Of a stretch of 64,000 nucleotides of DNA, positions 35,260 to 44,677 are shown piece after piece. Below the pieces are notes generated by a model. That model was not told where the DNA came from. It made no database searches and worked only from the letters and a program-made list of their open reading frames with translations. A program made the translations under genes and the position numbers. How positions within the stretch are numbered: the first letter of the stretch is position 1; every line of letters starts with the position of its first letter. The stretch comes from Loktanella sp. S4079 (GTDB lineage Bacteria; Pseudomonadota; Alphaproteobacteria; Rhodobacterales; Rhodobacteraceae), in assembly GCF_000967725.1 (NCBI RefSeq), contig NZ_JXYE01000001.1, forward strand, positions 62,001 to 126,000, read 5' to 3'.

Positions 35260-35757
35260 CTACTGCTCTGTCGCGAGCACCAACACCCAATAGGTATTCC
35301 CGCCTGACCCCGCCTTTGCGAGGCCAAAATCTTCAAACGCCGGATTGATATTATTGGCGTGGTGGCCGGGCGAATTTGTCCATCCTTCCAGAACCTGTTC
35401 CTCGGTCTGCTGGCCCTTGGCAATGTTCTCTCCGTAGGTACGCCAGACATATCCCTGCGCACGAATTCGGTCGCCCGGCGAAGACCCATTCAAACCCGTA
35501 TGGCTAAAATAGTCGTTCGCCAGCATATCATCCGCATGCCCCTGTGCCGCAGCACCAAGGCGCGCGTCATAGGCTACCGGGCCAGCCCCATTTGCGGCCC
35601 GGACATTATTCAGCATTCCCCGAAACGAATTATCCACTGGTGTTGAGGGCACAGTCGGTGTCGTCGGCCCAGTAGGCGTACCCCCACCGCTTGTCGAGGA
35701 CGTCCCACCACAAGCTGCCAAACTCAAAACAATCACTGTCGATAGAATATTTTTCAT
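35260..35757 (-). CDS. CAP-domain (SCP/PR1) lipoprotein
   Basis: 165 aa secreted lipoprotein. Signal with lipobox SLAAC (Cys16), a Gly/Ser/Thr/Pro linker (about 17-42), then a CAP domain: LNNVRAANGAGPVAYDARLG, AAAQGHADDMLANDYFSHTG, GENIAKGQQTEEQVLEGW and SPGHHANNINPAFEDFGLA. The His and Glu of the CAP cavity are present. Bacterial CAP proteins lie at the cell surface with mostly unknown roles. Divergent from the barrel protein gene by 154 bp and convergent with the methyltransferase gene (2-bp gap). Confidence 0.9.
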   Translation of the reverse strand: MKNILSTVIVLSLAACGGTSSTSGGGTPTGPTTPTVPSTPVDNSFRGMLNNVRAANGAGPVAYDARLGAAAQGHADDMLANDYFSHTGLNGSSPGDRIRAQGYVWRTYGENIAKGQQTEEQVLEGWTNSPGHHANNINPAFEDFGLAKAGSGGNTYWVLVLATEQ

Positions 35758-35911
35758 CTCATCGCCTCGCCTTCTAACAGCCTAGGTTCTCCAGATCGCT
35801 TAAACAAAGGTGATTTCAATCGACCGACATCGCAGGCAGCATCACGCCTACGTAGGGCGCCGCAGTCACCGATAATTGCCGAACCTCTGACGCGCCACTA
35901 CCCCTTCAACC

Positions 35912-37261
35912 ATGACAACGACGCTATCTGATCACTTGATACCGATTGTATTCTGCTTGCTCACCCAAGAGGCCGTCGCTCAGAACACGTACCTAAACGA
36001 CGCCGAGCAAGCCCTCGTGGCCGGAAACTATCGTGAAGCCATCACCAGTAGCATCGCGATTCTGGCAGACGATCCTGACAACTACGCCGCCCTTGTTATT
36101 CACGCGCTGGCAGCTGCCGAGCTTGGCCGCCACGAAGAGGCACAGCGTATCGCGCACAGGGCCTATGCAGCCGCAGAGCATCGTGAAGACAGGCTCCGTG
36201 CTGCGCGTATCGCAGCAAACGCCGCCTATCGGCAGGGCCACTACACGCATGCGCAATGGTGGCTGCGACGCGCCCGAAACCATACGGCAACACAAACAGA
36301 ATTAGAGACTATTTCAGCAGAATTCCACAAAATCAGAGCTGAAAATCCGCTTTCTATTTACGCGAATTTTCAGGTCGCACCATCCGACAACATCAACAAT
36401 GGCGCAGCGGATGACTCGTTCTTCCTTGAGGGGCTGGATTTTGAGTTCTTCTTGCCCCCCAGCAGCCAAGCCATTAGCGGCATTGAATATGCCGCCCAGA
36501 CCAACATCAGCTATACACTCAGCACGAGCCCGACACACTTAACCCAAGTGCATGGCTATCTCTTTGGGCGCACATATAGCCTATCTGCCGAATCCAAAGC
36601 GGCGCTTCCTGATGTATCGGGGCGGGACTATGCGCTCATCCTCGCTGAAATTGCAGGAAGCCACAGTTTTCGCCTACGCGACACATGGGGGGCCACCCGC
36701 ATATCAGCACACGCAGGTCAGGTGTGGTTTAGCCAAGATCCGCTATGGAACTATACAAGAATTGGACTGGATCAGACCATTTCAGAAGGACACCGAAATA
36801 GCCTAAACCTCAATATTAGTGTCGAAAATAGAAACGCAATCGCAGTTACACAGCCCGATGCGGATATCTATCAGATTGGCGCATCTCATGCGCATGTGAT
36901 GGCTTCCAGCGATATACTTTCCCTGTCAGCTTCAGGCACCCGCCAGAATGCTGAGACCGAAACAGACAGCTTTACGGACTATACAGTGCGGATGGACTAT
37001 TATTTTGCAAAGCCCATCGCCGGCGCAAAACTAAGTGTTTTTGGCGAGATCGGTTACCGTTCTTACCCTGAATTTGATCTATCGCTTGATGGTCGCCGCG
37101 ATAGATATGCCAGCGCAGGGGGGACGATCCTGCTCGGGCAATTGAATGCATATGGATTTTCGCCTTCTCTGACGCTGACCGCCCGTGAAACCCAATCAAA
37201 CGTGACGCAGTTTACGACATCACAATTGCAGGCGCAGATCGGGTTTCAATCGACGTTCTAA
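35912..37261 (+). CDS. TPR plus outer-membrane beta-barrel protein (Slam-like)
   Basis: 449 aa. A likely signal peptide (about residues 1-23, ending AVAQN), a helical TPR-like region (about 28-145, repeated A..A...A patterns such as ALVAGNYREAITSSIAILAD), then about 300 residues of alternating strands with aromatic girdles and a C-terminal Phe, typical of an outer-membrane barrel. The TPR-then-barrel layout matches surface lipoprotein assembly modulator (Slam/DUF560-type) proteins. The ribosome binding site is weak. Downstream RlmL starts after 38 bp. The Slam comparison is by architecture, not by search. Confidence 0.7.
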   Translation: MTTTLSDHLIPIVFCLLTQEAVAQNTYLNDAEQALVAGNYREAITSSIAILADDPDNYAALVIHALAAAELGRHEEAQRIAHRAYAAAEHREDRLRAARIAANAAYRQGHYTHAQWWLRRARNHTATQTELETISAEFHKIRAENPLSIYANFQVAPSDNINNGAADDSFFLEGLDFEFFLPPSSQAISGIEYAAQTNISYTLSTSPTHLTQVHGYLFGRTYSLSAESKAALPDVSGRDYALILAEIAGSHSFRLRDTWGATRISAHAGQVWFSQDPLWNYTRIGLDQTISEGHRNSLNLNISVENRNAIAVTQPDADIYQIGASHAHVMASSDILSLSASGTRQNAETETDSFTDYTVRMDYYFAKPIAGAKLSVFGEIGYRSYPEFDLSLDGRRDRYASAGGTILLGQLNAYGFSPSLTLTARETQSNVTQFTTSQLQAQIGFQSTF

Positions 37262-37299
37262 CCTTGCGCGCCCGACACTGTTGGCCCTATGCACACCGG

Positions 37300-38403
37300 A
37301 TGAGCCAGTTTGAAATCTTCATGACCGCCACTCCCGGCCTCGAATCCGCGCTGCATGCAGAAGCGGTCGAAAACGGGTTTTCTGACGCACAAATCACCCA
37401 AGGTGGCATTACCACCCACGGCGACTGGCCCGATATCTGGCTTGCGAACCTACAAATGCGCGGCGCGACACGGGTTCTGGTCCGGATCGGGTCGTTCATG
37501 GCGTTCCACCTTGCCCAACTTGATAAAAGGTCGCGCAAATTCGATTGGGGTGCAATTTTAGACTCTAACGTGCCTGTTAGAGTCGAAGTTAGCACCAATC
37601 GAAAATCAAAAATATATCACGCTGGCGCAGCAACACAGCGGATCGAAACAGCGCTCCGCGAAAGTCATGGCATGACGATCAGCGCTGATGCGAATATCGT
37701 GATCAAGGCGCGGATAGACGACAACAAGGTAACGATTAGCCTCGATACCTCTGGGGAAAGTCTACACAAACGCGGCCACAAAGAAGCGGTTAACAAGGCG
37801 CCGATGCGTGAAACACTTGCCTCCTTGTTTCTGCGTGAATGCGGATATGATGGCAAAGAGCCCGTGTTAGACCCTATGTGTGGCTCTGGGACCTTCCCCA
37901 TTGAAGCCGCAGAAATTGCGCGTGGTCTGTTCCCCGGACGATCCCGACACTTTGCGTTCGAGCAGTTTGCGAGCTTTGATCAACAGGCTTGGGACCTTAT
38001 GCGCACACAGACCCTGCAGCCTACTGATCTAAAATTCTACGGCAGTGACCGCGATGCCGGCGCAATCCGTATGAGTAACGCAAATGCTGAACGTGCGGGT
38101 GTGGATGATTTGATTTCGTTTCAAAACCATGCCGTCGCTGATCTTCGGCGCCCCGAAGGTCCCGCAGGGCTGGTGATCTGCAATCCACCCTACGGCGGGC
38201 GTATCGGCAATCCAAAGCTGCTGTTTGGCCTATACGCATCGCTTGGCAGTGTGTTGAAGGAACGTTTTTCTGGCTGGCGCGTCGGGATCATCACCAGTGA
38301 CGCAAACCTTGCCAAAGCAACCGGTCTTCCGTTCAAACCAAAGGGGCCGCCTATTCCGCATGGCGGGCTAAAGGTTTGGCTATTTCAGACTGATCCGCTC
38401 TGA
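37300..38403 (+). CDS. THUMP-domain class I rRNA methyltransferase (RlmL/RlmK-like)
   Basis: 367 aa. The N-terminal THUMP domain (about residues 1-150) contains ATPGLESALHAEAVENGF and the basic MRGATRVLVRI. The C-terminal Rossmann domain has VLDPMCGSGTFPIEAAEIA (SAM motif I) and the catalytic VICNPPYGGRIG (N6-adenine/N2-guanine type). E. coli RlmL methylates G2445 of 23S rRNA; this shorter form corresponds to the RlmL part only, without RlmK. ATG 37300 begins MSQFEIF; the 12-residue upstream extension was dropped. The 3' end overlaps convergent ynjD by 19 bp. Confidence 0.88.
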   Translation: MSQFEIFMTATPGLESALHAEAVENGFSDAQITQGGITTHGDWPDIWLANLQMRGATRVLVRIGSFMAFHLAQLDKRSRKFDWGAILDSNVPVRVEVSTNRKSKIYHAGAATQRIETALRESHGMTISADANIVIKARIDDNKVTISLDTSGESLHKRGHKEAVNKAPMRETLASLFLRECGYDGKEPVLDPMCGSGTFPIEAAEIARGLFPGRSRHFAFEQFASFDQQAWDLMRTQTLQPTDLKFYGSDRDAGAIRMSNANAERAGVDDLISFQNHAVADLRRPEGPAGLVICNPPYGGRIGNPKLLFGLYASLGSVLKERFSGWRVGIITSDANLAKATGLPFKPKGPPIPHGGLKVWLFQTDPL

Positions 38404-39035
38404 CGGCCGAGATCAATGATCGGCCCGCATGCCGCCCGCGCGTCTTCGACATCATGGGTGACCATCAAAACGGGTAGATTGCGGTCTTTGGCCCGCTGAA
38501 AAACAAGGTCGCGGACCTGCGCGCGCAACGTTGCATCAAGCCGCGAAAACGCTTCGTCCAAGAGCAGCGCACTTGGCTCGGACAATAGCATCCGCATTAA
38601 CGCGACCCGCGCTTTTTGACCGCCAGACAGCGTTGCTGGGTCGCGCGCCTCGAACCCCTCTAATCCCACTTCATTCAGCGCGGCCGTGACCTTGGCGGCG
38701 CGGTCCGCGCGTGTGCCGCCCGGTTTCAACCCGAATGCGAGATTTTGGCCAACGGACAAATGCGGAAACAACAGGTCGTCTTGAAACATTATTCCGATTT
38801 TGCGCAAACGCGGTGGCAGCAGAGTAATATTGACTCCATCCAACCAGATTTCACCGACCATCCGAAAATCAGGTGACAGCGTCCCAATCACCCCCGCCAA
38901 GAGCGTCGATTTACCCACGCCCGATGGCCCCATAACAGTCAAAACTTCGCCCGGCGCAATGTCATGTGTGACAGAAATGAGCCGGTCGTGTTTTGTGAAT
39001 ATTTCCAAATTACGCAGGAATAGACCCTTATCCAT
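38385..39035 (-). CDS. ynjD: ABC transporter ATPase, YnjD-like
   Basis: 216 aa ATPase. Walker A GPSGVGKST (near residue 37), Q-loop QDDLLFPHLSVGQNL, signature LSGGQKARVALMRMLL (near 132), Walker B SALLLDEAFSRLD and the H-loop VTHD. It resembles ThiQ/YnjD rather than polyamine or sugar importers. I placed the start at 39035 (MDKGLFLRN), overlapping the permease by 8 bp; the longer form from 39077 is inside the permease. Last gene of an operon ynjF-ynjB-ynjC-ynjD whose E. coli counterpart has no established substrate. Confidence 0.82.
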   Translation of the reverse strand: MDKGLFLRNLEIFTKHDRLISVTHDIAPGEVLTVMGPSGVGKSTLLAGVIGTLSPDFRMVGEIWLDGVNITLLPPRLRKIGIMFQDDLLFPHLSVGQNLAFGLKPGGTRADRAAKVTAALNEVGLEGFEARDPATLSGGQKARVALMRMLLSEPSALLLDEAFSRLDATLRAQVRDLVFQRAKDRNLPVLMVTHDVEDARAACGPIIDLGRQSGSV

Positions 39036-40731
39036 GGCGAAGCCCCCTTCGTTGACGCCACAAAATATTCGGCACAATTAGCACGAGCGCGAATGGCAAA
39101 AGCGCAGCGCCCGTTTGCATCAATCCGAACACACCAATCGCTCTGCGATCTGCACCAGAAGCAAGCGCCACAGCCTCGGTCGTGAGCGTCTCAATCCGGC
39201 CACCGCCGATCAGCAATGTTGGCAGATATTGCCCCACCGAAACGGCCATTCCGACGGCAACAGCGGTCAGCACTGGCCGCAGCAACATCGGCAATCTGAT
39301 CCGAAATAAAATACGGTTTGGCGTAGCACCTAACGCGGACGCGACAGTCGCATACCGAATATCCCAAGCCCGATAGGGATCTGAAAGAGACAGGAACACA
39401 TAAGGAAAGACAAAAACCAAATGCGCAATCATAACTGGCAGCCGACCAGTTTCGGCGCCAATTCCCAGCATTAGACTCTGTATTCCGGGTAGAAATGCCG
39501 TTTGAGGCACGAGCAAAGGCAGGTAGATCAACCAGACTGTGCGTCTGGTGAATTGCACGTTGTGCCGATGTTCCGCCTCGAGACATCCGATTGAAAGGAG
39601 CAGGGCAATGCCACTGACGACACTGGCAATCAACGCGGTTTCACCGAACGCCTGCCATGCGCCCGGTCCGTGGCGCGCCCAATTTCGAAAGGTCAGTTGA
39701 TCAGGCAAAGCCTCGGGGAAACCCCAGAACCCGGCGAACGACCAGATTGTCAAAATCAACAACCCCAAGATGATCGCCAGCGCCGCGACAAAGGCAGAAA
39801 AAAGTGCAAATACACCAATAATAGAGTCACATTTTCCACGTCCGCCAGCCGTGATCCATCGCTGACCTAGATATGCAGCAATGATCTCGGTGATCCGCCA
39901 AAATGCTAACGCGCCAATGACCAAGGCAAGCTGTATTAACGCCCCAGCAGCAGCAACAGCGCGCATTTGAAGGTCGGGGTCAGACATCCATTTCACAATT
40001 TGAACAGACAAGGACGCGGGCGTGTTCGGCCCAAGGATCAGCGCCACATCAACGACTGACATAGAGTAGGCGAGGACTACATAAACTGGCAGCCGGATTT
40101 GGTGATAGACGCGGGGGAACACGGTTTTCAACCAGCCTGTCACACGCCCGTATCCCAATGCTTGGGCTATTGTGATGCTGCTTTGTGCTTGGCTTTGGCT
40201 CAATGCGGCAATCGACATTAACAGTAAAAAGGGGACCTCTTTGATGATGAGCCCCAACATCATCGCCAAGCCAGCCGGGTCTTGGACGATCAGCACATCT
40301 GGGGGTCTGTCCCAGCCTGTAAGAACCGGCGAAATCATCCGCGACAGCCACCCCGAGGGCGCAACCAAAAAGGCAAATCCAAAGGCTGCCGCAGCATGCG
40401 GTACCGACAACAGCGGTGATAGCATCCGTTCGATGAGGCGAAATTGCCGTGTTCCCGACCAACCCGCCATCAAGAGCGAAACGATCATCAAAGAGATCGC
40501 CGTTGCCCCGATCCCGGTTGTGATCGAGAGCGTCACAGCCTTGGGCAGGCCCGCCCAGTTGAACAATATGCGGAACGGTTCCAACGGTGATTCAAATTCA
40601 CCGATCACCCGCATCTGACCAAATGCGGGTAAAACGGTCCCCCATAGACCTGCCGCCACTGGCCCCAACATGAGGCCAATGGCCAGCAAGGGAACCAATG
40701 GCAATAGCGGGCGCCTCGTGCCGCCCGCCAT
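39028..40731 (-). CDS. ynjC: ABC transporter fused permease, YnjC-like
   Basis: 567 aa inner-membrane protein with two tandem binding-protein-dependent permease domains (about residues 55-290 and 330-560) and about 12 hydrophobic segments. Each half has an EAA-type loop: ALGYGRVTGWLKTVFP near 200 and ALGATPNRILFRIRLPML near 487. Two-domain permeases of this kind are found in ThiP, FbpB and YnjC. The start at 40731 (MAGGTRRP) has AAGGG 8 nt upstream, 10 bp after the ynjB stop. Confidence 0.82.
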   Translation of the reverse strand: MAGGTRRPLLPLVPLLAIGLMLGPVAAGLWGTVLPAFGQMRVIGEFESPLEPFRILFNWAGLPKAVTLSITTGIGATAISLMIVSLLMAGWSGTRQFRLIERMLSPLLSVPHAAAAFGFAFLVAPSGWLSRMISPVLTGWDRPPDVLIVQDPAGLAMMLGLIIKEVPFLLLMSIAALSQSQAQSSITIAQALGYGRVTGWLKTVFPRVYHQIRLPVYVVLAYSMSVVDVALILGPNTPASLSVQIVKWMSDPDLQMRAVAAAGALIQLALVIGALAFWRITEIIAAYLGQRWITAGGRGKCDSIIGVFALFSAFVAALAIILGLLILTIWSFAGFWGFPEALPDQLTFRNWARHGPGAWQAFGETALIASVVSGIALLLSIGCLEAEHRHNVQFTRRTVWLIYLPLLVPQTAFLPGIQSLMLGIGAETGRLPVMIAHLVFVFPYVFLSLSDPYRAWDIRYATVASALGATPNRILFRIRLPMLLRPVLTAVAVGMAVSVGQYLPTLLIGGGRIETLTTEAVALASGADRRAIGVFGLMQTGAALLPFALVLIVPNILWRQRRGLRHG

Positions 40732-40741
40732 AAGTGCGCCC

Positions 40742-41941
40742 TTACTGCGCCACACCGTAACGTGCCACCCAATCGTCTGCGATACGTGTCATCCAACTTG
40801 GGTGTGGTTCATCTTGGACTTGGCCCAGTTCAGCTGGGGACAATGTGGCGATGCCAAGCTCTAGATTATCAAAAACGGCGCGCTCTTGCTCGCTTAGCGC
40901 GGCCATGTTCAACACAGTGCCATATCCCAAGATTGCCGGGTCTTGCGCGCGCGCCTGCGCCTCTGGCGACATCAAGAAATTCGCAACAACCATCGCGCCT
41001 TCTTTTGAGCCGGAATTATATGGGATCGCGACAAAGGATGCGTTGCCGATCGTTCCTTTGTCCAACACGAACGTGCGTACGGTGTCGGGCAATTCAAAAT
41101 TCGCAATCGCCGTCGAAGCAGCACCCGGGCTGAACGAAATAGATAGATCAATCTCGCCATCCGTGATCAAAGGAAACATCGCGGTGCCGGTGGCGGGATA
41201 TGCCTTGCCCTCGCGCCACAGGTTTGGGGTCAACGCGTCCAAATACGCCCACAGTGGGGCGGTGACCTGTGCATATGTTTCGTCTGTGGCAGGCGCTGCC
41301 AATACAGACGGATCATCCAAGATATCGACCAAAACCTGCTTGAGGAACGTCGTACCCAAGAAATCCGGCGGCTGCGGATAGCTAAAGCGACCGGGGTTCG
41401 CCTGCGCCCATTCTTGCAACGCCTGCATTGATCCTAACGGGTCAGGCATGGTTGCAGTGTTGTGAACAAATACGACCTGCGCCATCGCCCACGGGCTTTC
41501 GTAGCCTTCGACCGGAACAGTAAAATCTGTCTGCACGGTCTTGCCTTCGGTATCGACCAGCGCCCAATTTGGTAGTTCCTCGGCATAAGGACCAAAGAGC
41601 AAATCCGCCTCTTTCATCGCGGCAAAATTGGCACCGTTAATCCAGATCATATCAATCGCGCCGTCGTCGTCCTGGCCCGCCTGCTTTTCTGAAATCACGC
41701 GCGTCACGGCATCGGCTGTGTCGGTCAGTTTCACATGCTCTAGGGTCACGCCATATTCAGCGGCGACACGTTCACCAACCCACGCAATGAATTCGTTTGT
41801 TGTCGTCGAACCGCCCCAAGCGTTCCAATAGACAGTCTGGCCAGAGGCTTGGGCAACAACTTCGTCCCAATCAGTAGGGTTTACATCGGCCAGTGCAGAC
41901 ACTGGGGCCAATAGCGCGGCCAAAACGGCAAGGTGTTTCAT
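40742..41941 (-). CDS. ynjB: ABC transporter substrate-binding protein, YnjB-like
   Basis: 399 aa periplasmic protein with signal peptide residues 1-19 (ending SALAD). Sequence features of the YnjB family: TVYWNAWGGSTTTNEFIAW near residue 36, MIWINGANFAAMKEADLLFG near 97, and ITDGEIDLSISFSPGAAS near 238. AGGA lies 9 nt before the ATG at 41941; the 86-residue upstream reading overlaps ynjF in another frame and was rejected. The E. coli homolog has unknown ligand. It follows ynjF by 13 bp. Confidence 0.85.
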   Translation of the reverse strand: MKHLAVLAALLAPVSALADVNPTDWDEVVAQASGQTVYWNAWGGSTTTNEFIAWVGERVAAEYGVTLEHVKLTDTADAVTRVISEKQAGQDDDGAIDMIWINGANFAAMKEADLLFGPYAEELPNWALVDTEGKTVQTDFTVPVEGYESPWAMAQVVFVHNTATMPDPLGSMQALQEWAQANPGRFSYPQPPDFLGTTFLKQVLVDILDDPSVLAAPATDETYAQVTAPLWAYLDALTPNLWREGKAYPATGTAMFPLITDGEIDLSISFSPGAASTAIANFELPDTVRTFVLDKGTIGNASFVAIPYNSGSKEGAMVVANFLMSPEAQARAQDPAILGYGTVLNMAALSEQERAVFDNLELGIATLSPAELGQVQDEPHPSWMTRIADDWVARYGVAQ

Positions 41942-41954
41942 CAGGATTATTCCT

Positions 41955-42563
41955 CTACTGAGTGTATATTTGTTTCGCGGCAAAAAGCCGCAAAGTCGCA
42001 GTCGCAAAGCAAAGCGCGCCAAATATCCACGCCAGCAATGCAAAGTGTTCGGGCAATAGGCAAAGCAATACAAAGAACAGAATTGTCTCTGTGCCTTCGA
42101 GAATTCCATTGGAGTAATAGAGCGATTTCTGGCCTTGTGCTTCGGTCTTGTGCCCATGTTTTTCAGCCAAGATCGCGTAGCCCAGAAACGTCGCCCCATT
42201 GAAGTAAAACGAGGTCAGCAGAAACGCCCCCGCGGCCCCATTTGCATCGGGTGACATCCAAACAAAGGCCATCGGGATCAAACCATAGAATAGAAAATCA
42301 ACCGAAATATCTAAGAATCCGCCAAAATCGGTTTTCTGACTGGCTCTGGCGACGGCCCCGTCTAACCCATCGGCAAGTCTGCTTAGCAACAACGGCCAAA
42401 GCGCAAGCCCCGGCATTCCGCAAGCGATGCAAATCGCCGCAACGCCCCCAAGCGCGAGGCCCAAGTAAGTCACCGCGTCCGCGCTAATGCCACGGGCAGA
42501 AATCATCCGTCCAAACTGGTCCAGCGGCGGATCAATTAATCTGCGTGCATAGCGGTCTAGCAT
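41955..42563 (-). CDS. ynjF: CDP-alcohol phosphatidyltransferase, YnjF-like
   Basis: 202 aa inner-membrane enzyme of the CDP-alcohol phosphatidyltransferase family, about five helices. The active-site motif D-x2-D-G-x2-A-R-x8-G-x3-D-x3-D is complete in ADGLDGAVARASQKTDFGGF followed by LDISVD (near residue 65). Such enzymes transfer a phosphatidyl group from CDP-diacylglycerol to an alcohol; the alcohol is unknown here. In E. coli ynjF sits in the same operon as ynjBCD, and the order here supports that assignment. Confidence 0.85.
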   Translation of the reverse strand: MLDRYARRLIDPPLDQFGRMISARGISADAVTYLGLALGGVAAICIACGMPGLALWPLLLSRLADGLDGAVARASQKTDFGGFLDISVDFLFYGLIPMAFVWMSPDANGAAGAFLLTSFYFNGATFLGYAILAEKHGHKTEAQGQKSLYYSNGILEGTETILFFVLLCLLPEHFALLAWIFGALCFATATLRLFAAKQIYTQ

Positions 42564-42659
42564 TCATTCCTCTCCCCAGGTCGACATGTTGTCGCCGATG
42601 CAATCGGTCAAAGCAATCATGCTGACGGGAAAGTGAGAAAACTTACTAATTTTGACATA

Positions 42660-44654
42660 TTAGCCGTGGGCAATGCGCGGTCGCCCCGATGCTGTCACGC
42701 GTAGGTTTGCCTCGATGAACATCATCTGACCTTCGACTTCGGCCTCTTTGATATCGCGGGTCACGCTGATGCGCGGCACGGTAACACCTGCTGCAATCGC
42801 CTTTTCCGTGGCCGCATCAGTTAACGCGTCCTCAAGCGCCTTGAGAGCGGTTTGGACATCGGCAAAACGCTCTGGCCCATCTGGCAGAGCGGCGACAATG
42901 CCGTCTTGATTAATCACCGTGCCATCCAACTGCATACGGACCTGTCCGACAACCGCACCAATCGCATTCGCAACCTTACCGTTGATGGGGAGCTCCATTT
43001 TGGCGCCTAACCGTTCCCCGACAGCACCGTAATACGCCCTTGCCGATGCCCCCAGCCCAATGATGGGCAACCCCACCGACATATTCATCTGCAATAGCCC
43101 ACGGTGCTGATGAAATCCCGCCGCGACTAGCGGATGGCGGGCAAGCTGCGCCGGATCGCCCGCGAACCCATCTTCGGCAAAACAGGTCTGCAAAAGACAA
43201 TCCACAGTTTGCGTGGTAAGTTGATCCACGATCATATTCGCAAGCGCCCCAGAGTCATCCGCGACCCTTCGCCCCCCTCCGGTGCGTCGCCGCGCGAACA
43301 AGGTCAGCGCCTTTTCCGCCGCTGACCTGTCCCAACTATCCAGCTTACCCAAAACATGCGCTGCGTCCGACGGTGTTACCCCTGCGATCATCACCAATCC
43401 ACGGGTCACAAGCCGCCCAAGCGCGGGCGTCTCTGTGCGGTTTTGTATCGCCTCACCCAATCGTAGGGGACCATTGCGCAGCCTTTCGGCAACGGCAGCC
43501 TCGCGCGTGTCCAAACCCGCTGGAATGCTGTCCCAAATCGGCACAACAAACTGCCCACCATCCGGCGCTGGGATCTCAAGCACCAAAGCGCGATCCAATG
43601 CGGGGTGGACCAGATGCGGAAATAGGGTCGCGGCCAGAGAGATCGGCATCACACGACGCGGCCCAAGGTGCAGTTGGCCTGCTAAACCCTCAACGAGGTG
43701 CACTTCACTATCGCCGCCAAGGCCCGTTGTCCGCATCGCAACAGCTTCGACCATTGTCCGAAACTTGCCAACTTGCGCACCCTGCGGATCAATCGACGGC
43801 CGACCATCGCGTAACAAACAAACATCAGTTGTCGTTCCACCAATATCGCTGACCAAGGCGTCCGTCTGCCCGCTTAGCCAGCACGCGCCCGCCACCGATG
43901 CAGCAGGTCCGCTGAGAATTGTCTCAATCGGTTTTTCACGAGCCACTTGGGCCGAAATCAGTGCGCCGTCACCCCGCACAACCATCAGACGCGCGGTTAT
44001 CTCTCGCAGTTTCAGGTGGTCCTCGCAGGCGGTGATAAGCCGATCAATCATGCCGATCAGGCGCGCGTTCAATACAGCGGTCAAGGCGCGCTTGGGTCCG
44101 CCCAGCGCTTGGGACAATTCATGCGAACATGTCACTGGCTTTCCGGTCAGCTCGCGGATTAGCCCACGGACCGCCTTTTCATGCGCCGGGTTACGGGTGG
44201 CAAAACTCGCCGCGACGGCAAACCCTGACACGTCATCACCGATCTGTGTCAGCGCCTTGCGCAGGCTTGACAGATCCAGTTCAGCCACCTCGACGCCCGC
44301 GTGATCGTGCCCGCCCTTTAGGCGAATGACAGTATCTCCGCCCATTGCCTCGTTCAGACCCGAACGCTGCACATCTGCATCGTCAAATCCCACCGCGATC
44401 AGCGCAACCTGCCCGCCCTGCCCCTCGACCAGCGCATTTGTGGCCAAGGTCGTGGACAGTGAAACCATCACGATTTCGGCAGGCGGCACATTCGCCTCTG
44501 CCAATGCAGCATCAATCGCAGCGGCAATGCCCAAAGACAAATCAGGACGCGTTGTCAGTGCCTTTGCAGTCGCAACAACCTGATCGGCCAACTCATCGAA
44601 TACGACCGCGTCGGTATAGGTCCCGCCCGTGTCTACGCCCAACAGAAATGCCAT
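42660..44654 (-). CDS. Hydantoinase/oxoprolinase family protein (HyuA type)
   Basis: 664 aa ATP-dependent amidohydrolase subunit. The N-terminus LLGVDTGGTYTDAVVFDELA is the phosphate-binding start of the actin-like fold, followed by VSLSTTLATNALVEGQGG and a later block DALVSDIGGTTTDVCLLRDG (near residue 265). HyuA normally works with HyuB, which is absent beside this gene; the family also includes acetone carboxylase and oxoprolinase subunits. It lies 23 bp after the GT-C-like gene and 96 bp before ynjF. Substrate unknown; I would not extend it to hydantoin. Confidence 0.85.
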   Translation of the reverse strand: MAFLLGVDTGGTYTDAVVFDELADQVVATAKALTTRPDLSLGIAAAIDAALAEANVPPAEIVMVSLSTTLATNALVEGQGGQVALIAVGFDDADVQRSGLNEAMGGDTVIRLKGGHDHAGVEVAELDLSSLRKALTQIGDDVSGFAVAASFATRNPAHEKAVRGLIRELTGKPVTCSHELSQALGGPKRALTAVLNARLIGMIDRLITACEDHLKLREITARLMVVRGDGALISAQVAREKPIETILSGPAASVAGACWLSGQTDALVSDIGGTTTDVCLLRDGRPSIDPQGAQVGKFRTMVEAVAMRTTGLGGDSEVHLVEGLAGQLHLGPRRVMPISLAATLFPHLVHPALDRALVLEIPAPDGGQFVVPIWDSIPAGLDTREAAVAERLRNGPLRLGEAIQNRTETPALGRLVTRGLVMIAGVTPSDAAHVLGKLDSWDRSAAEKALTLFARRRTGGGRRVADDSGALANMIVDQLTTQTVDCLLQTCFAEDGFAGDPAQLARHPLVAAGFHQHRGLLQMNMSVGLPIIGLGASARAYYGAVGERLGAKMELPINGKVANAIGAVVGQVRMQLDGTVINQDGIVAALPDGPERFADVQTALKALEDALTDAATEKAIAAGVTVPRISVTRDIKEAEVEGQMMFIEANLRVTASGRPRIAHG

Positions 44655-44677
44655 CTCTACGCCCTTATGGTTTAGGC

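Noticed and set aside
43282..44304. 340-codon open frame on the + strand inside the hydantoinase-like gene
   Set aside because: Antisense shadow of the HyuA-type gene; Arg/Ser/Pro-rich and motif-free.
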